Of a stretch of 64,000 nucleotides of DNA, positions 52,516 to 62,607 are shown piece by piece. The notes beneath the pieces are model-generated. The model did not search any database and was not told the origin of the DNA. It saw only the letters and a program-made list of their open reading frames with translations. The stretch lies in assembly GCF_017916325.1 (NCBI RefSeq), contig NC_090167.1, positions 910,501 to 974,500 of the forward strand, read 5' to 3'. This stretch comes from Leishmania martiniquensis (lineage: Eukaryota > Euglenozoa > Kinetoplastea > Trypanosomatida > Trypanosomatidae). The translations under genes and the position numbers were made by a program. The first letter of the stretch is position 1. Each line of letters starts with the position of its first letter.

Positions 52516-53808
52516 CTAACAAGTGTCCGCGTCGCCGCCGTCCGAGTCTTGGTCATCGTCACCATCATCAGACGACGAGGAAGTTGAACGTTTGTGCCTC
52601 CCAGTCTTCTCCAGCACACAGAAGAACATGGGTCCCCAGCCATGACAAGTGTCCGGCAATAGCAGGAGGCCGTACGCTGTCGCCTCGCCCAGCGCAAGCG
52701 GTGTCTGTGGTGCGCACGCCTCTGCGCCGGGCGCATTCGCTTTACCGGTGTCCCCTGCAGTTTTCGGAGGTGCAACAGTAGCGGTAGCAGCCCCAGCGAC
52801 GGCGTCGACCGACGGTCTGACCACCTTGACTTCACACCTCGTGCGCTGCAAAGCCTCGCCCACAACCCCGTCGTTCTCCATAGGTGAGATGGAGCACGTG
52901 CTGTAAACGATGCGGCCTCCAACACGACAGGTTTCAATGGCGCGTTGCAGCAGCATCCGCTGGAGGGCGGCCAGCTCGGCTGTCGTTTCCTCCGACCACT
53001 CCCGCAAGGACAGGGGCGAGCCGCCCGACTGCTGAAGCAGGTGCCGCTCCGAGGAGCACGGGGCGTCGACAAGAACGCGCGAGAAGGCCTCCGGGTTGTA
53101 CCACGTCTGTCCATCGCGCCGCGTCGTTCTCCACGGAACGTAATTCACCGGCAAATGCTCCTGCAAATTACGGCGGAGGCGCGCGCAGCGGTCAGCGCGG
53201 GCCTCATTGCATGTGAGCGATCCGTCCGGCGAGAGAAACTGCGCGATGGCAATGGATTTGCCACCGGGCGCGGCGCACATGTCCAGTACCGTGTCGAATG
53301 CACCGACCTGCAACTGCTCTACTACATGCGCCGAGGCGTAGTCGAGCAGGTAGTACGCTTTGATGCCAAAGGCGTCGATCGGGGGCTTGGCGATGATGCC
53401 GCCCTCGTGCAGCAGGCCGCCAGGCGCCGCGATGAGGGCCTCCTCCTGCTCCTCCGCTTCGTCTTGGCCGCCGCTACCGCGGCTCGCCGTTACGTAGGAG
53501 CCTGCGGCGTTGGCCTCCTGGGACGGTTGAAAAGCTTGAACGAGGCGGTTGGGTTCCACCCGTGACAGCCCTTGTGTCGCCTCCGCAAAGGGAACCTGGC
53601 AGAATCGGTTCCACAGCGCTACCTTGCGCGGCATCTCTACCATAGCGGCGCGCAGTGCGGGCCAACGCTCACCGTAGATGTCGCCGTAGTACTCATCAAG
53701 CGTGCGCGGACGAGCACCACTCTTTGCCTTGAGGCCGCCTTGGTTGTGGGCAATGGCGGCCGTTCCGCTCCTATGGTGGCCACGGCCCGCGCCACGCGAT
53801 GGGGGCAT
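52516..53808 (-). CDS. NOL1/NOP2/Sun RNA cytosine-C5 methyltransferase, NSUN3/4-like, 430 aa
   Basis: A SAM-dependent enzyme making 5-methylcytosine in RNA. The Rossmann core shows motif I DMCAAPGGKSIA at 176-187, motif IV with DAPCSSERHL from 248 (C251) and motif VI with YSTCSISPMEND from 302 (C305). Both cysteines of the family mechanism, C305 as nucleophile and C251 for release, are present. The DMCAAPGGKSIA and LVDAPCSSER forms are closest to the NSUN3/NSUN4 group, which act on mitochondrial tRNA or small-subunit rRNA in animals. No obvious presequence is seen: the first 35 residues are Arg/Gly/Ser-rich, which is at least compatible. The tail (last 30 residues) is Ser/Asp-rich and acidic. 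ATG 53808 follows a strong splice acceptor at 53846. Target RNA unknown. Confidence 0.85.
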   Translation of the reverse strand: MPPSRGAGRGHHRSGTAAIAHNQGGLKAKSGARPRTLDEYYGDIYGERWPALRAAMVEMPRKVALWNRFCQVPFAEATQGLSRVEPNRLVQAFQPSQEANAAGSYVTASRGSGGQDEAEEQEEALIAAPGGLLHEGGIIAKPPIDAFGIKAYYLLDYASAHVVEQLQVGAFDTVLDMCAAPGGKSIAIAQFLSPDGSLTCNEARADRCARLRRNLQEHLPVNYVPWRTTRRDGQTWYNPEAFSRVLVDAPCSSERHLLQQSGGSPLSLREWSEETTAELAALQRMLLQRAIETCRVGGRIVYSTCSISPMENDGVVGEALQRTRCEVKVVRPSVDAVAGAATATVAPPKTAGDTGKANAPGAEACAPQTPLALGEATAYGLLLLPDTCHGWGPMFFCVLEKTGRHKRSTSSSSDDGDDDQDSDGGDADTC

Positions 53809-54727
53809 GGAAGAAAGCCGCGCCTCCAGGCACGCGAGTGAGTGCCTACAGGGAAAAGGGTAAAACGCGGCGGGCGTACAGCGTCACGAGTGTGGAGTTC
53901 GGTGGCGAGCGAGGAGAGCCCTAATGCGAAAAATGCTCAAAGGAATAGAGTCCGCGTGCCGTTTACACGGCAGTGCACACGCGCGTTGGCGGCAACGTTT
54001 TCGAAAACGGTCTCGTCCACGGCATCGAATTGGGCATGGAGAGAGAAAGAGGAGAGCAGCGGCGAGCATATGCACAGGGTAGTATGCACATAGGTATACA
54101 TCTGTGCACCTCTGCATGTAATGGGGCTGTTGCCGTCTCTGCTGAGAAAAGTGGAGATGAGCTGCCCAAGCACCGTAGAGGGAAAGTCACAAGATACGGA
54201 GACGATCAGTCTCTGAACGCAGCCCAGCAGCGACAGCATCGATGTAGAAGCGCCCACTGAGGCATGTCCTGCGCAGGGGCGTGTCTACGGGACAAAGCAC
54301 GCCGATTGAAGAGAACAGCGAAACAGCGACCTTTGCGTGCGCGAGAGAGAGAGAGGAGGGGAGGCGACATGCGCCCGCGTAGAGCGTGAAAGCGGAGCTA
54401 AGCGCCCTGTGCCCCGATCACGTTCCACCCCATCGCCTCGCATGCCTAGCGGCCTACACCTCGCCGCGATCGACTGGCGACAAGACCGCCTTCCTCCTCC
54501 TTCGATTGGTCATGCACCTCTTGCCTTGACGCAAAGCTTTGTATTCCAGAGCCTGGCAGCTTCTCCTTAACGCGCACGCTCATGAACAGACGCAGGCTCA
54601 CGCACAACAAAAAAAATATGTATGGGAGCCCTACCCGACACAATGGGGAGAAGGACGAATCGAAGAGGCGCGCCATAGAGAGGGGCCGGCCTCCCCACCT
54701 CACGCGCCGGGCCGGAATGGGGCATGG
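53809..54727. other. Spacer between Nudix and NSUN-like genes
   Basis: About 0.9 kb, holding the acceptor above and purine-rich runs at 54330-54365. No supported gene. Confidence 0.45.
53846..53866 (-). promoter_or_regulatory. Predicted trans-splice acceptor for NSUN-like gene
   Basis: On the minus strand TTTTACCCTTTTCCCTGTAG ends at AG 53847-53846, 38 bases before ATG 53808, with no intervening ATG. Confidence 0.6.
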
Positions 54728-56170
54728 CTACGAGCCAGACTTGTCCATCGGCGAGCATCTCTCGGCTTCAGAGGAGGAAGCGGTGGCATCACTCTCCGTC
54801 ACATTGTGCGGAGCTTGTCCTCCCTCGGCCGTGGTGACAGCAGACGCAGTTGACTCTGTCGCACTCGACTCTCCTGCCGCCTCTACTGGCACCTGGAGCC
54901 CCAGAACGTTGTTCAGCTCAGAGTATGGTGGGGGAGTGTAGCGCATAGCCATGTAGTTGGCCCCTCGAAGCGGGCGCTGTAGCTCGTCGATCATCGGCCT
55001 TTTCATCCACGCGCAGCCTGTCTCCGGGTCTGCCAGCTGCGCCCACGCGCGATCGATCGGGTCTGGTGACTGGCGCAGCAGCGACGAGTCCCAATGGTGC
55101 ATGTAGGTGTTGAGACCGACTTGAGGGCCAAGCACCTGAACGTCGTACGGCACTTCAGCCAGGAAGTAATGCACCGGCACACGCCAGTAGAAGATCGGGT
55201 TGTCCTGGAACAGCACCGCGGTAGGGTACACGTTCCCGGCCTCGACGGTGATGCCAGTCTCCTCCCACAGCGTCCGAATCGCCGCCTCTTTGTAATGCTC
55301 GTACAGCAGCGTCCATTTTCCAGGCGTCTTCAGCGAGATCGGCGGTATGTCTGGCGGGCGGAGATCGCGATTGATGCGACGCAGCAGCAGCCATTCCACA
55401 TCTTCATCCGGCCTCGGCGCCGCGGCCCCCTCACCGCTGCCGCCTGTCCCTCGTTTGCGCCGGAACACGGCCAAGCGCACGTAGGCAGGGTCCTGATCGA
55501 GCGCCGTTTCCATGAGCTGCCGACAGTTGAAGATACCGCGCTCGCTGCCGAAGAGGTATACCATCAGCTCCACATCGTCCGCCGATGAGTAACCGCCCTC
55601 CGACACTGGTAAATCAAGCCGAGTCGGATCGGTGAGCTCTACCTCGAGGTGGACGCCGGTGCGGTACTTGAGCTCAGAGGCCCACTCCCGCATCGGCCCG
55701 GTAACCTTACGCGCCAACGCCGCCGTGGTCTGCCAGCGGTACACAAGCGAATTCGTCAGAAGGTCGAATCGGCCTGGAGGCCGCTCGATCTTGTCGAGCC
55801 GAATGCGCGCACTCGGTGACTCCAGGTCCGCCTTTACAAGAGGCTGCGGCAGGATCGCATCCAAAGGCAGATTTCCCTCGCCCGCCAGCGCATCCGAGAG
55901 CTCGGACTGAAGCCCAGAGTTGTCATCTGTCACGTACCCGTGCCCGGTCCCTGTAAACTGCCAGCGGCACGAGACCATCTGCGCCGCTGCGCTGCAATGG
56001 CCTCCGCTCGCACTCGCCCACCCAGAGGAAGCCGCGGTATGCAACCTCGTCAAGCCGGATAGGAGCGATGGCGTCGCTTTCGCCCACCTAAGTGACGTGC
56101 TACTACAGTGCGTGGGAGGCGCAAGAGCACGCATGCCGGAGCGGTGCAGCAGCGGTCCGGTGAGCACCAT
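54728..56170 (-). CDS. Mitochondrial Nudix protein, MERS1-like, 480 aa
   Basis: The protein begins with a Leu/Arg/Ser/Thr-rich presequence-like segment (MVLTGPLLHRSGMRALAPPT) and has a Nudix fold in its C-terminal half. The Nudix box runs from G284 to I307, read as G, six residues, E291, seven residues, R299-T300, then LWEETGI. It keeps the metal-binding EE pair but has one extra residue in the first spacer and Thr in place of the Glu of the REUxEExGU core. The N-terminal half (RFDLLTNSLVYRWQTTAAL, LFGSERGIFNCRQLM) is ordered and not part of Nudix. Size, targeting and layout fit MERS1, the trypanosome 5' pyrophosphohydrolase bound to guide-RNA and mRNA stability complexes. The changed box leaves catalysis open. 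The longer upstream frame starts at GTG. The C-terminal tail is Ser/Thr/Glu-rich. Confidence 0.7.
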   Translation of the reverse strand: MVLTGPLLHRSGMRALAPPTHCSSTSLRWAKATPSLLSGLTRLHTAASSGWASASGGHCSAAAQMVSCRWQFTGTGHGYVTDDNSGLQSELSDALAGEGNLPLDAILPQPLVKADLESPSARIRLDKIERPPGRFDLLTNSLVYRWQTTAALARKVTGPMREWASELKYRTGVHLEVELTDPTRLDLPVSEGGYSSADDVELMVYLFGSERGIFNCRQLMETALDQDPAYVRLAVFRRKRGTGGSGEGAAAPRPDEDVEWLLLRRINRDLRPPDIPPISLKTPGKWTLLYEHYKEAAIRTLWEETGITVEAGNVYPTAVLFQDNPIFYWRVPVHYFLAEVPYDVQVLGPQVGLNTYMHHWDSSLLRQSPDPIDRAWAQLADPETGCAWMKRPMIDELQRPLRGANYMAMRYTPPPYSELNNVLGLQVPVEAAGESSATESTASAVTTAEGGQAPHNVTESDATASSSEAERCSPMDKSGS

Positions 56171-57474
56171 CCTTTCCTTGCAGCCAGCCTCAGCGGTTCG
56201 ATATCTGGCGCGTACACCATGCACGGAGGGAGAGGGAGAGGGGGGTGGCGAGAAAAGTGCGGGCGCAGTACGCGACTCGGTGAACACATCACGTATACAA
56301 GACGAGGGGAAAGGAGGGAGGGGAGAGGAGTGGGAGGCGGAAACTGGGGAAAGTGTGGAGATTTGTGCGCATGTCTGTTGCCCGTGACCCGACGCCGGTG
56401 CGAGAGAAAGAGACGTACTATGTGCAGAGGTGCTTCTCGCCGTCGACGTCCTCCGCTTCCTCTCATCGCCATCCACATGGTTTCTGTGGGGGCGCACAGG
56501 TGAAGCGAGCAGCTCTTCCCTTTCCGTTCGTACACCGTCGAGATGACGCAGGCGAAGGGGGAAGGGGAAGGAGCAATCGTTTCTGTGTACTTTACCAAAA
56601 AAAAACACACAAAAGGGAACCTCGACACGCTCAGCACCCCTCTCCCTCCCTCCTTCGTCATTCATCTCTGGCGAAGGTGCCGAGGCACCTGCACTGGGTC
56701 GAATGGGATGAGGATGTGACAGCCTCATTACTCTCCGCTCTTTACCGCTACCCCCGTCCTTCTTCTCCCCTCCATTCCGCTCCACCGCCAGAGGTGGGCC
56801 ATCGCCGCCATTCTTTGCTCCCCTTCTCTAAGCACCGTGCAAGAACCTGCGGAAGGTGCGAGCGTACACAGCCCCCTCCCCGTCGCCACCCCAGCGCTCT
56901 CTGCTGCTCTCCCCCCCTCGACTGCACCGCCGCCAGCGCTGAGTATTGCCAAGAGGTGTGAAGGAGAGCCCACCGCTGAAGACTAGAAAGCAGTCCGTCA
57001 CACCAAGCGCGAGGCTCACCGCCATGCAGGGGGCAGCGGTCACATACCGCATAGCCCGACGAGAAGAGGGGGAGGTAGCACAGGTGAAGAGGACTGCGCG
57101 CCCCTGTGTCCGCGCTGCATTGTCGACAAAATGCAAGGCAAGGTCATAACGTAGAGAGAAGGGCACACACTCACACACACACATATATATACCCAAAGGC
57201 TACCTCAAGCAAAAAAAGGAAAGATGAATAGAGCAGTTCGTAGGCGCTCGCCTTCGCGTCTCTATTTTTCTCTGTGATTGGCGTATGATGCTGCCTTGAC
57301 GGCAACCTTTATTTTCGGGCTGGTGCCTCGAGTCGGTGCAGAGGGATAAGGTACGGACGGAAGGGCTTCGGCTCGGTGGTGAAGAGCAGAGGAGGATTAC
57401 TCGCGCGTCCGCATGTATGCTGAAGTCAGCCGCAACGGTCATGCGCACGCCGACAGAATCGAGGCGCGGCTTGG
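56171..57474. other. Spacer between TUT4 and Nudix genes
   Basis: About 1.3 kb with purine-rich blocks (56228-56260, 56310-56350), an A9 run near 56599, and the compound microsatellite at 57163-57191. No supported gene. Confidence 0.45.
57163..57191. repeat. Compound (CA)n(TA)n microsatellite
   Basis: CACACACTCACACACACACATATATATAC, in the 3' flank of the TUT4 gene. Same form as the repeats at 3687 and 4071. Confidence 0.8.
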
Positions 57475-58545
57475 TCACGTTGCTGATTTTGCCGTCGCTG
57501 ATGCGGGTGGTGTTGCCAGCAGCAGCAGCGCCGTCTCCCGCGCACGCTCTAGATGCTTCCGCAGAAGCATGAGCTTAAATGGAGTGACATTGCGGCCGAC
57601 ATTCAAGTCGTATTCGTACGGGTCCTCGATGCACCAGCGATAGTGTACCTTCTCGCCGCGAATGCGAGCCATGTCCTCCGCCTGCTTCGTCCACGAAAGC
57701 ATGTCCTTCGTCGTCTCCCCTGCCGCCCGGGTCAGGCTTATCACCTCCGTCTCCAGCGCGAACTCGTCGAGGTAGTAGCTCACAAAGTCTATCAGCATGT
57801 CCGCCAGCACCTGGCCACCCTGCTGGGGGGGCTCCAGAGGCATGTAGGGCGGCATCGGAGCAATGTTGGCCACATCGCACGACGCCACCGGCACCAGCGT
57901 CACGAGCTTCCGACTTAGAAGATAGTAGACGACCATAATGTTCCAGCCGTACGAGGTGATGCAGCCCCCATCCACGGAAGCGTTCAGTCCTGTCTTCTTA
58001 CTCCACTGCTTCACGATCATGCTCAGCCAGCGCGACTCGGGGGACTGGGTGAAGTAGGCCCGCAGCAAAGCGCTGTTGCGCACACCATTGCGGCGGTTGG
58101 CTGTGACGTCAAAGCTCACCCGATCCGAGCCCAAACCGCCCTTCACCCGCAGAACGGGCACGCGCGTGCGGCGAACAAGCTCGATGTCCCACAGGTAGTG
58201 CTCCTGCGCCACTACATCGCTCAGGCGGGAAAGAAAATCTGACTGTAGCCCCTTTGCCACCTCTGAGACGGCATCGGCGCCTTTGCCATCCTGCACATCT
58301 ACCGGGCTTAAGCACACGAAATCCACGTCAGAGCCCCGCTCGTGTACGCCCAGAGCAGCGGTAGAGCCAAAGATGTAGGGCGTCATTGTCGGGTCTACCG
58401 CCTGCACGCAGGCAGAAACTTTCCGATGCACATCAACGACAGGCTTTGTGTCCAGCCGCCGCGATAGCTGGTCATCACAGAAGCGCAGTACCGCTGCTCG
58501 AACGTCGCCGATCGCGGCGACTACCCCCCTCGCTTTGCCTTTCAT
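57475..58545 (-). CDS. TUT4: Terminal uridylyltransferase TUT4, 356 aa
   Basis: A minimal, UTP-specific RNA nucleotidyltransferase of the Cid1/TUTase type, in trypanosomes a small cytosolic enzyme. The catalytic domain carries FGSTAALGVHERGSDVDFVC, with GS at 60-61 and the metal-binding Asp 73 and 75. The third Asp is 146 in SFDVTANRRNGVRNSALL. The central domain has KQWSKKTGLNASVDGG and ITSYGWNIMVVYYLL, and nearly the same words occur in the structurally known T. brucei TUT4. The C-terminal block EKVHYRWCIEDPYEYDLNVG is the nucleotide-recognition motif. All three catalytic acids are present. The length is close to the 333 aa of the T. brucei enzyme, with a slightly longer N terminus. The frame goes ten codons further only from a GTG, so ATG 58545 is the start. 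Confidence in the orthology is high. Confidence 0.92.
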   Translation of the reverse strand: MKGKARGVVAAIGDVRAAVLRFCDDQLSRRLDTKPVVDVHRKVSACVQAVDPTMTPYIFGSTAALGVHERGSDVDFVCLSPVDVQDGKGADAVSEVAKGLQSDFLSRLSDVVAQEHYLWDIELVRRTRVPVLRVKGGLGSDRVSFDVTANRRNGVRNSALLRAYFTQSPESRWLSMIVKQWSKKTGLNASVDGGCITSYGWNIMVVYYLLSRKLVTLVPVASCDVANIAPMPPYMPLEPPQQGGQVLADMLIDFVSYYLDEFALETEVISLTRAAGETTKDMLSWTKQAEDMARIRGEKVHYRWCIEDPYEYDLNVGRNVTPFKLMLLRKHLERARETALLLLATPPASATAKSAT

Positions 58546-59655
58546 GTGCACCCAAACAAGCGTGAAGCGCGCCACGCTCTCCCACCCACCCCGCAGCTCT
58601 GCACGCCCGCACCCTTACGTTCTTTTTTTTCCACCCCCGTTTTCACCTCTATGGTCGATTCGCTTTCACCCTTTCCTCCCTGGGCAACTGCGGCTCGGCG
58701 CGGCCCCCGCCCCTCTTCCGACGGTTACGCAGAGCGCTGGTGCTCGCCCTCGGTGAGCCCTGCAAAGCGCACGCTCCAATCAAGCAAAGAGAGGATCGCG
58801 AGCCGTGCACACTCCGACTCCGATGTGCGTTCGAGGCTACCGCACGGCCGAACGAGAGGCGGACGTGACGAGAGCCGCAGCGACAGCCGCAAGTGCAATG
58901 CACTGCACCCATACAAGAACAAGAGAGACCCGAAAGGCGCCTCGGCACCGGTACTCTCTGGTGCATGTGCGAAGCGTGAGGGAGAGACTGTCAGCCCCAG
59001 GTGAGTGTGTATGTGGGAAGAGGGGAAGAAAACCGCAGGCGGGCGCGTGTGCAGCAGAGAGGCAGAGCAGAAAAAAACGTGGCAGAAGGAGCAATGGGAC
59101 AGAGCGCAAAGGGTAAGCGAAAGGCACCGAATCGAAGCCAAAAGCAACCACGCAGGGAGCGAGTCGTGGAGAAAGGCTGAGCGCCTGTCGCCATACATGA
59201 GCATACAATGAGATGGGGCTCGATGGAAGGGCCGGAGACAAGGGCGCCAGAAGAGGGCGCGACAAAGGCCTCCAAGAAGAAGGCAGGAAGGAGGCGGCGC
59301 ACATGCGCCCATTTGCGCGTGCTATCCCTCGTCGCGCTCGCTCAGGCATAGTCTCATTCATCGCTTCTGCGCCATGACGAGATCGCTTGTGGTCGAGCCT
59401 TTTCTGATTCTCCACGCTCTCTGGCAGTGGCACGCAATGCAGGCATGCTGGCACACAGCCAATGGCGATAAGCAGTGAGGACAGCTGAGGCGGCGCCACA
59501 GAGCGCGTCAAAAATATATATATAGAAAAGACTCCACAGAGGAGCAGCAGCAGCAGTGCTGCGCGCGGGCAGGACTCGAGAACCAAAAAAAGAGCGAAAG
59601 CGTACTGCTCCCCTCAGCCCGTTGCGCATCGGGCAAGAAGGGAATGAGGGACATC
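58546..59655. other. Spacer between LRR-like protein gene and TUT4
   Basis: About 1.1 kb; an A/T run (AAAATATATATATAG) at 59511-59525 lies about 140 bases after the stop of the LRR-like gene. No supported gene. Confidence 0.45.
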
Positions 59656-62607
59656 TCAGCGGCGGCCCTCGATGCGGGATCCGTGCTCCATGTCGGTGAG
59701 CACCATCAACATATCTGTCAGCTCCTCCGTGACCCGGTCCGAAAAGACCTCCTCCAGCTCCGCCAGACGCCTCGAGTGCGCCTCCGTGGCCTTAGCAGAC
59801 TGAATCTGGTGCCACACAACATGCCGGTTGATCTCGGTCACACGCGCACGCAGGAAAGCCATAGAGTTTGGATACACTACATAGCCTGCCTCCTCGCCCA
59901 GGCACTGCTGCTGGCGCTCAGGGGGCAGCAGCGATAGAGGCGGTGGCAGTTGCGTGTGCGAAACCTGCAGGTTCGATAATTGGCATCGGTTCACTGCCCA
60001 ATCCATCTGAGTGCCTGCAGCACTGTGTCGAGAGCGTGCAGTATCGCCCTCTTTGCGGTCCGTATCCGGTGGCCGATGCGCGCTGCTTGGAGAAAGAGCG
60101 CTGCGGGAGGTGCGTTGCGACGAGGAAGACGCTGAGGCTTCGCCTTTGTGAAAGGCCGTGGTACCGTCATTTTCTCGCCCATCGCCACTCTGTCTCCTCG
60201 GCGGAGTAATGCCATTTAGCGACGTCGCTGCCGAGTGTGTCGTAGGGGTGGCGTCACCAGCATCTCTGCCTTCACGCGCAGGAGCCCCATCGTGCTTATG
60301 GGGTGACCGTGAGCTTTGCGCTGCTGCCACCGCCGCTGGAGTCGATGATGACCGTGGTCGCGGCGCCCGAACCGCCGCAGCGCCTCGGTCCACAGCGGCG
60401 TTCGCCAAGCTCGCGGGCGCCGCGGGACGGCGCGCGACCGGGGATCTTGGCAGGCGAGAACGACACACAAAGCACGAGCATGAAAAGCGTGAACAGTGAG
60501 ACGGCGTCTGCAGTAAAGGGATGTCACACCGCGTTGCCTTGTCACCCACGCCATCATTCGCGCGGCGAAGACAGTAACGCGGAGAGCAAAAGCCGCTCGG
60601 GTAGAACAGAGGCGAGTGAGGCTGGCGAGAAGGGGAGGTGGCCAGCCGGCAGAGACCGCGCCTGTTGATGAGCGTTGAGGCAACGTCTGGCGGCGTGCGC
60701 GGGGTTCGATGATTGTCGTGTTTCTTTCCTTCATCCTCAGCGGCGTGTGGCCGGGCTACAACGCTCGCGACAGCCTCAGCAGCTCGCCACGGTAATGGAT
60801 GCGGTGGCCGGGGCGGGGGCGACGATGCCCGCGACGACCACGACGACGTCGAGGACGCGCGAAGCTCGAGCCGCAACTCGGCAGGCAAAGAAGTGCTCCT
60901 CGCAGAAGCAGTTTGGAGAGTAGAGCAGAAGGGTGCCTTCGAGATTGGCGGCGAAGGAGGTGCGGCACCCGTTGTAAGCGGTTGTGCCCGGCTCACCCAT
61001 CGCGGGGGGCTGTAAAGTCGGCCAGCCTGCGCCAGACGCCGTCGCGGTGACGCAAGACGCGAAAGGGCGTCCACGACAACACCCGCAGATAGAGGAGTAG
61101 CGTAACGACCACGACGACAGAAGGCGTCAGCCTTGCTTGTTTGAAGGACCGCCCGCTCACTGGCGCAGAGGGCCGGACGCCAAGCCCTCATACATGCATT
61201 CGCACCGGCTGCAGAGGCTGGTGACAGTGGCAGAGGCGTGTGCGGCTGCACCGGCGGGCTGAGATAATGGCGAGGAAGCGCAGCGTCTGTTCCTGAAAAC
61301 CGCGGCGCAAGCCGCTGCTCGTCGCACCGCGCTCTATGCTGGCATGGGCCCAGTTCTTCTACCGAGAGCAGAGGCCTGAATCCTCCGAGGCCAGCGCGGC
61401 CGGCGCCACCTTTTATGGGCGTCGAAGGACGCGCTGACGCAGGAGGACGCGGCGGCGGTGGCCGCGGCGAAGGAGCAGAGGTGCGCAAGCCCGATCTGGG
61501 AGAGCCTCGCAGCTTGCTGGTGTGCAGTGGCCATGGACGGTGAGCGTTACCCTCGTGCTCTTCCGCCCTCGCCTGCGGAGAGCAGCTGCGACGCACGACG
61601 GCATTTGCCACGGATGGCGCGAAAAACAGCGATCGCCGCTGACGGTGATGCGCCGCCGCCTTCGTTGCCTCGTGGGCCAGACGGCGACCTGCGCACCGCG
61701 CCTCTGTCGTCGCCACGCACAGTCGCACTTCTGTCAAGATGATTCGATGCGCCCGGCGCAGTCCATCCAAGAGCAGCGCCGCGGTAGCCTCCTCTAGCCT
61801 GTGCAGCTCGAGGGTGAGGCGAACCCCACCTTCCATGTAATGGGCAGAGAGAGGGCTCACACGCGCAGGGGTGGGGACAAAGCCCTGCGACGATGCCAGC
61901 AACGCCCGATGCGAAATAGGGGCAGCCAGCGGCGAAATTGGGAGGGGTGCCTGCCACATCGCACCGCCCGCTTGCAGCCTCCGCTGCGTGGTACGCGCCG
62001 GCACGCCACGCTCACGTGTCGCGCACCGTTGTCGTTGCCCACTCGTGCGAGCTAGTGTGCACGCATACGGTGAGGAAGCCGCTGCTCGGTGAGAGGCCGG
62101 ATACCGACGCCTGCACGCACCTCTTTGTATCTTACTCTGACCGCTCGAAAGCGGGCGTCCCTCCGGCGTGGGCGGTGCCCGACGAGCCGTGTGCGGAAGC
62201 GACGAAGCCGAAGGGGCCGCAGTACACGGCACTCCTTGCCCACGCACTTTGTCACTCCACGTGAAAGCCGCAATACCAGATGCCATAGCCGCCGCCTCCA
62301 TCGACGTTACCCCACCTATCACAGAGATGTGTGTCAGAGTCGGGGACGTGGCCGCTGCACGCAGCAGCATCTCCAGCGCCGTCGACGACGCCAAGTATTT
62401 CAAATGAACCGTCATAGTCGTGAGCGACACGCAAGAAGCAAAAAGTGGAGCCACACACTGCACATCGCAGAGATGAAGCATGTGCAGGGGCGTGTTGCCC
62501 ACCGTCACACGCTCTGCCGTATTGCGCTCCAGGCGGGCGGCGAGTACGTGAGTGGAGGCCGTAATGTGCCGCGGCCTCTGCGGCGAGGCCCTTCCGCTCG
62601 GCGGCAT
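59656..62607 (-). CDS. Basic low-complexity protein with LRR-like and coiled-coil ends, 983 aa
   Basis: I do not recognise this protein. Residues 40-110 recall leucine-rich repeats (HMLHLCDVQCVAPLFASCVS, LTTMTVHLKYL, LTHISVIGG), and a related block is near 263-300 (VRLTLELHRLEEATAALLLD, RIILTEVRLC). Between and after these the chain is very rich in Arg, Ser, Ala and Pro for some 600 residues, probably disordered. The last 75 residues are ordered and helical, with FLRARVTEINRHVVWHQIQ and RRLAELEEVFSDRVTEELTD, and look conserved. ATG 62607 lies only 6-8 bases after a strong splice acceptor. The contrast of two structured ends and a long basic middle is unusual for the neighbourhood. A cytoskeletal or nucleic-acid-binding role would be a guess. 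Confidence 0.72.
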   Translation of the reverse strand: MPPSGRASPQRPRHITASTHVLAARLERNTAERVTVGNTPLHMLHLCDVQCVAPLFASCVSLTTMTVHLKYLASSTALEMLLRAAATSPTLTHISVIGGVTSMEAAAMASGIAAFTWSDKVRGQGVPCTAAPSASSLPHTARRAPPTPEGRPLSSGQSKIQRGACRRRYPASHRAAASSPYACTLARTSGQRQRCATRERGVPARTTQRRLQAGGAMWQAPLPISPLAAPISHRALLASSQGFVPTPARVSPLSAHYMEGGVRLTLELHRLEEATAALLLDGLRRAHRIILTEVRLCVATTEARCAGRRLAHEATKAAAHHRQRRSLFFAPSVANAVVRRSCSPQARAEEHEGNAHRPWPLHTSKLRGSPRSGLRTSAPSPRPPPPRPPASARPSTPIKGGAGRAGLGGFRPLLSVEELGPCQHRARCDEQRLAPRFSGTDAALPRHYLSPPVQPHTPLPLSPASAAGANACMRAWRPALCASERAVLQTSKADAFCRRGRYATPLSAGVVVDALSRLASPRRRLAQAGRLYSPPRWVSRAQPLTTGAAPPSPPISKAPFCSTLQTASARSTSLPAELRLELRASSTSSWSSRASSPPPRPPHPLPWRAAEAVASVVARPHAAEDEGKKHDNHRTPRTPPDVASTLINRRGLCRLATSPSRQPHSPLFYPSGFCSPRYCLRRANDGVGDKATRCDIPLLQTPSHCSRFSCSCFVCRSRLPRSPVARRPAAPASLANAAVDRGAAAVRAPRPRSSSTPAAVAAAQSSRSPHKHDGAPAREGRDAGDATPTTHSAATSLNGITPPRRQSGDGRENDGTTAFHKGEASASSSSQRTSRSALSPSSAHRPPDTDRKEGDTARSRHSAAGTQMDWAVNRCQLSNLQVSHTQLPPPLSLLPPERQQQCLGEEAGYVVYPNSMAFLRARVTEINRHVVWHQIQSAKATEAHSRRLAELEEVFSDRVTEELTDMLMVLTDMEHGSRIEGRR

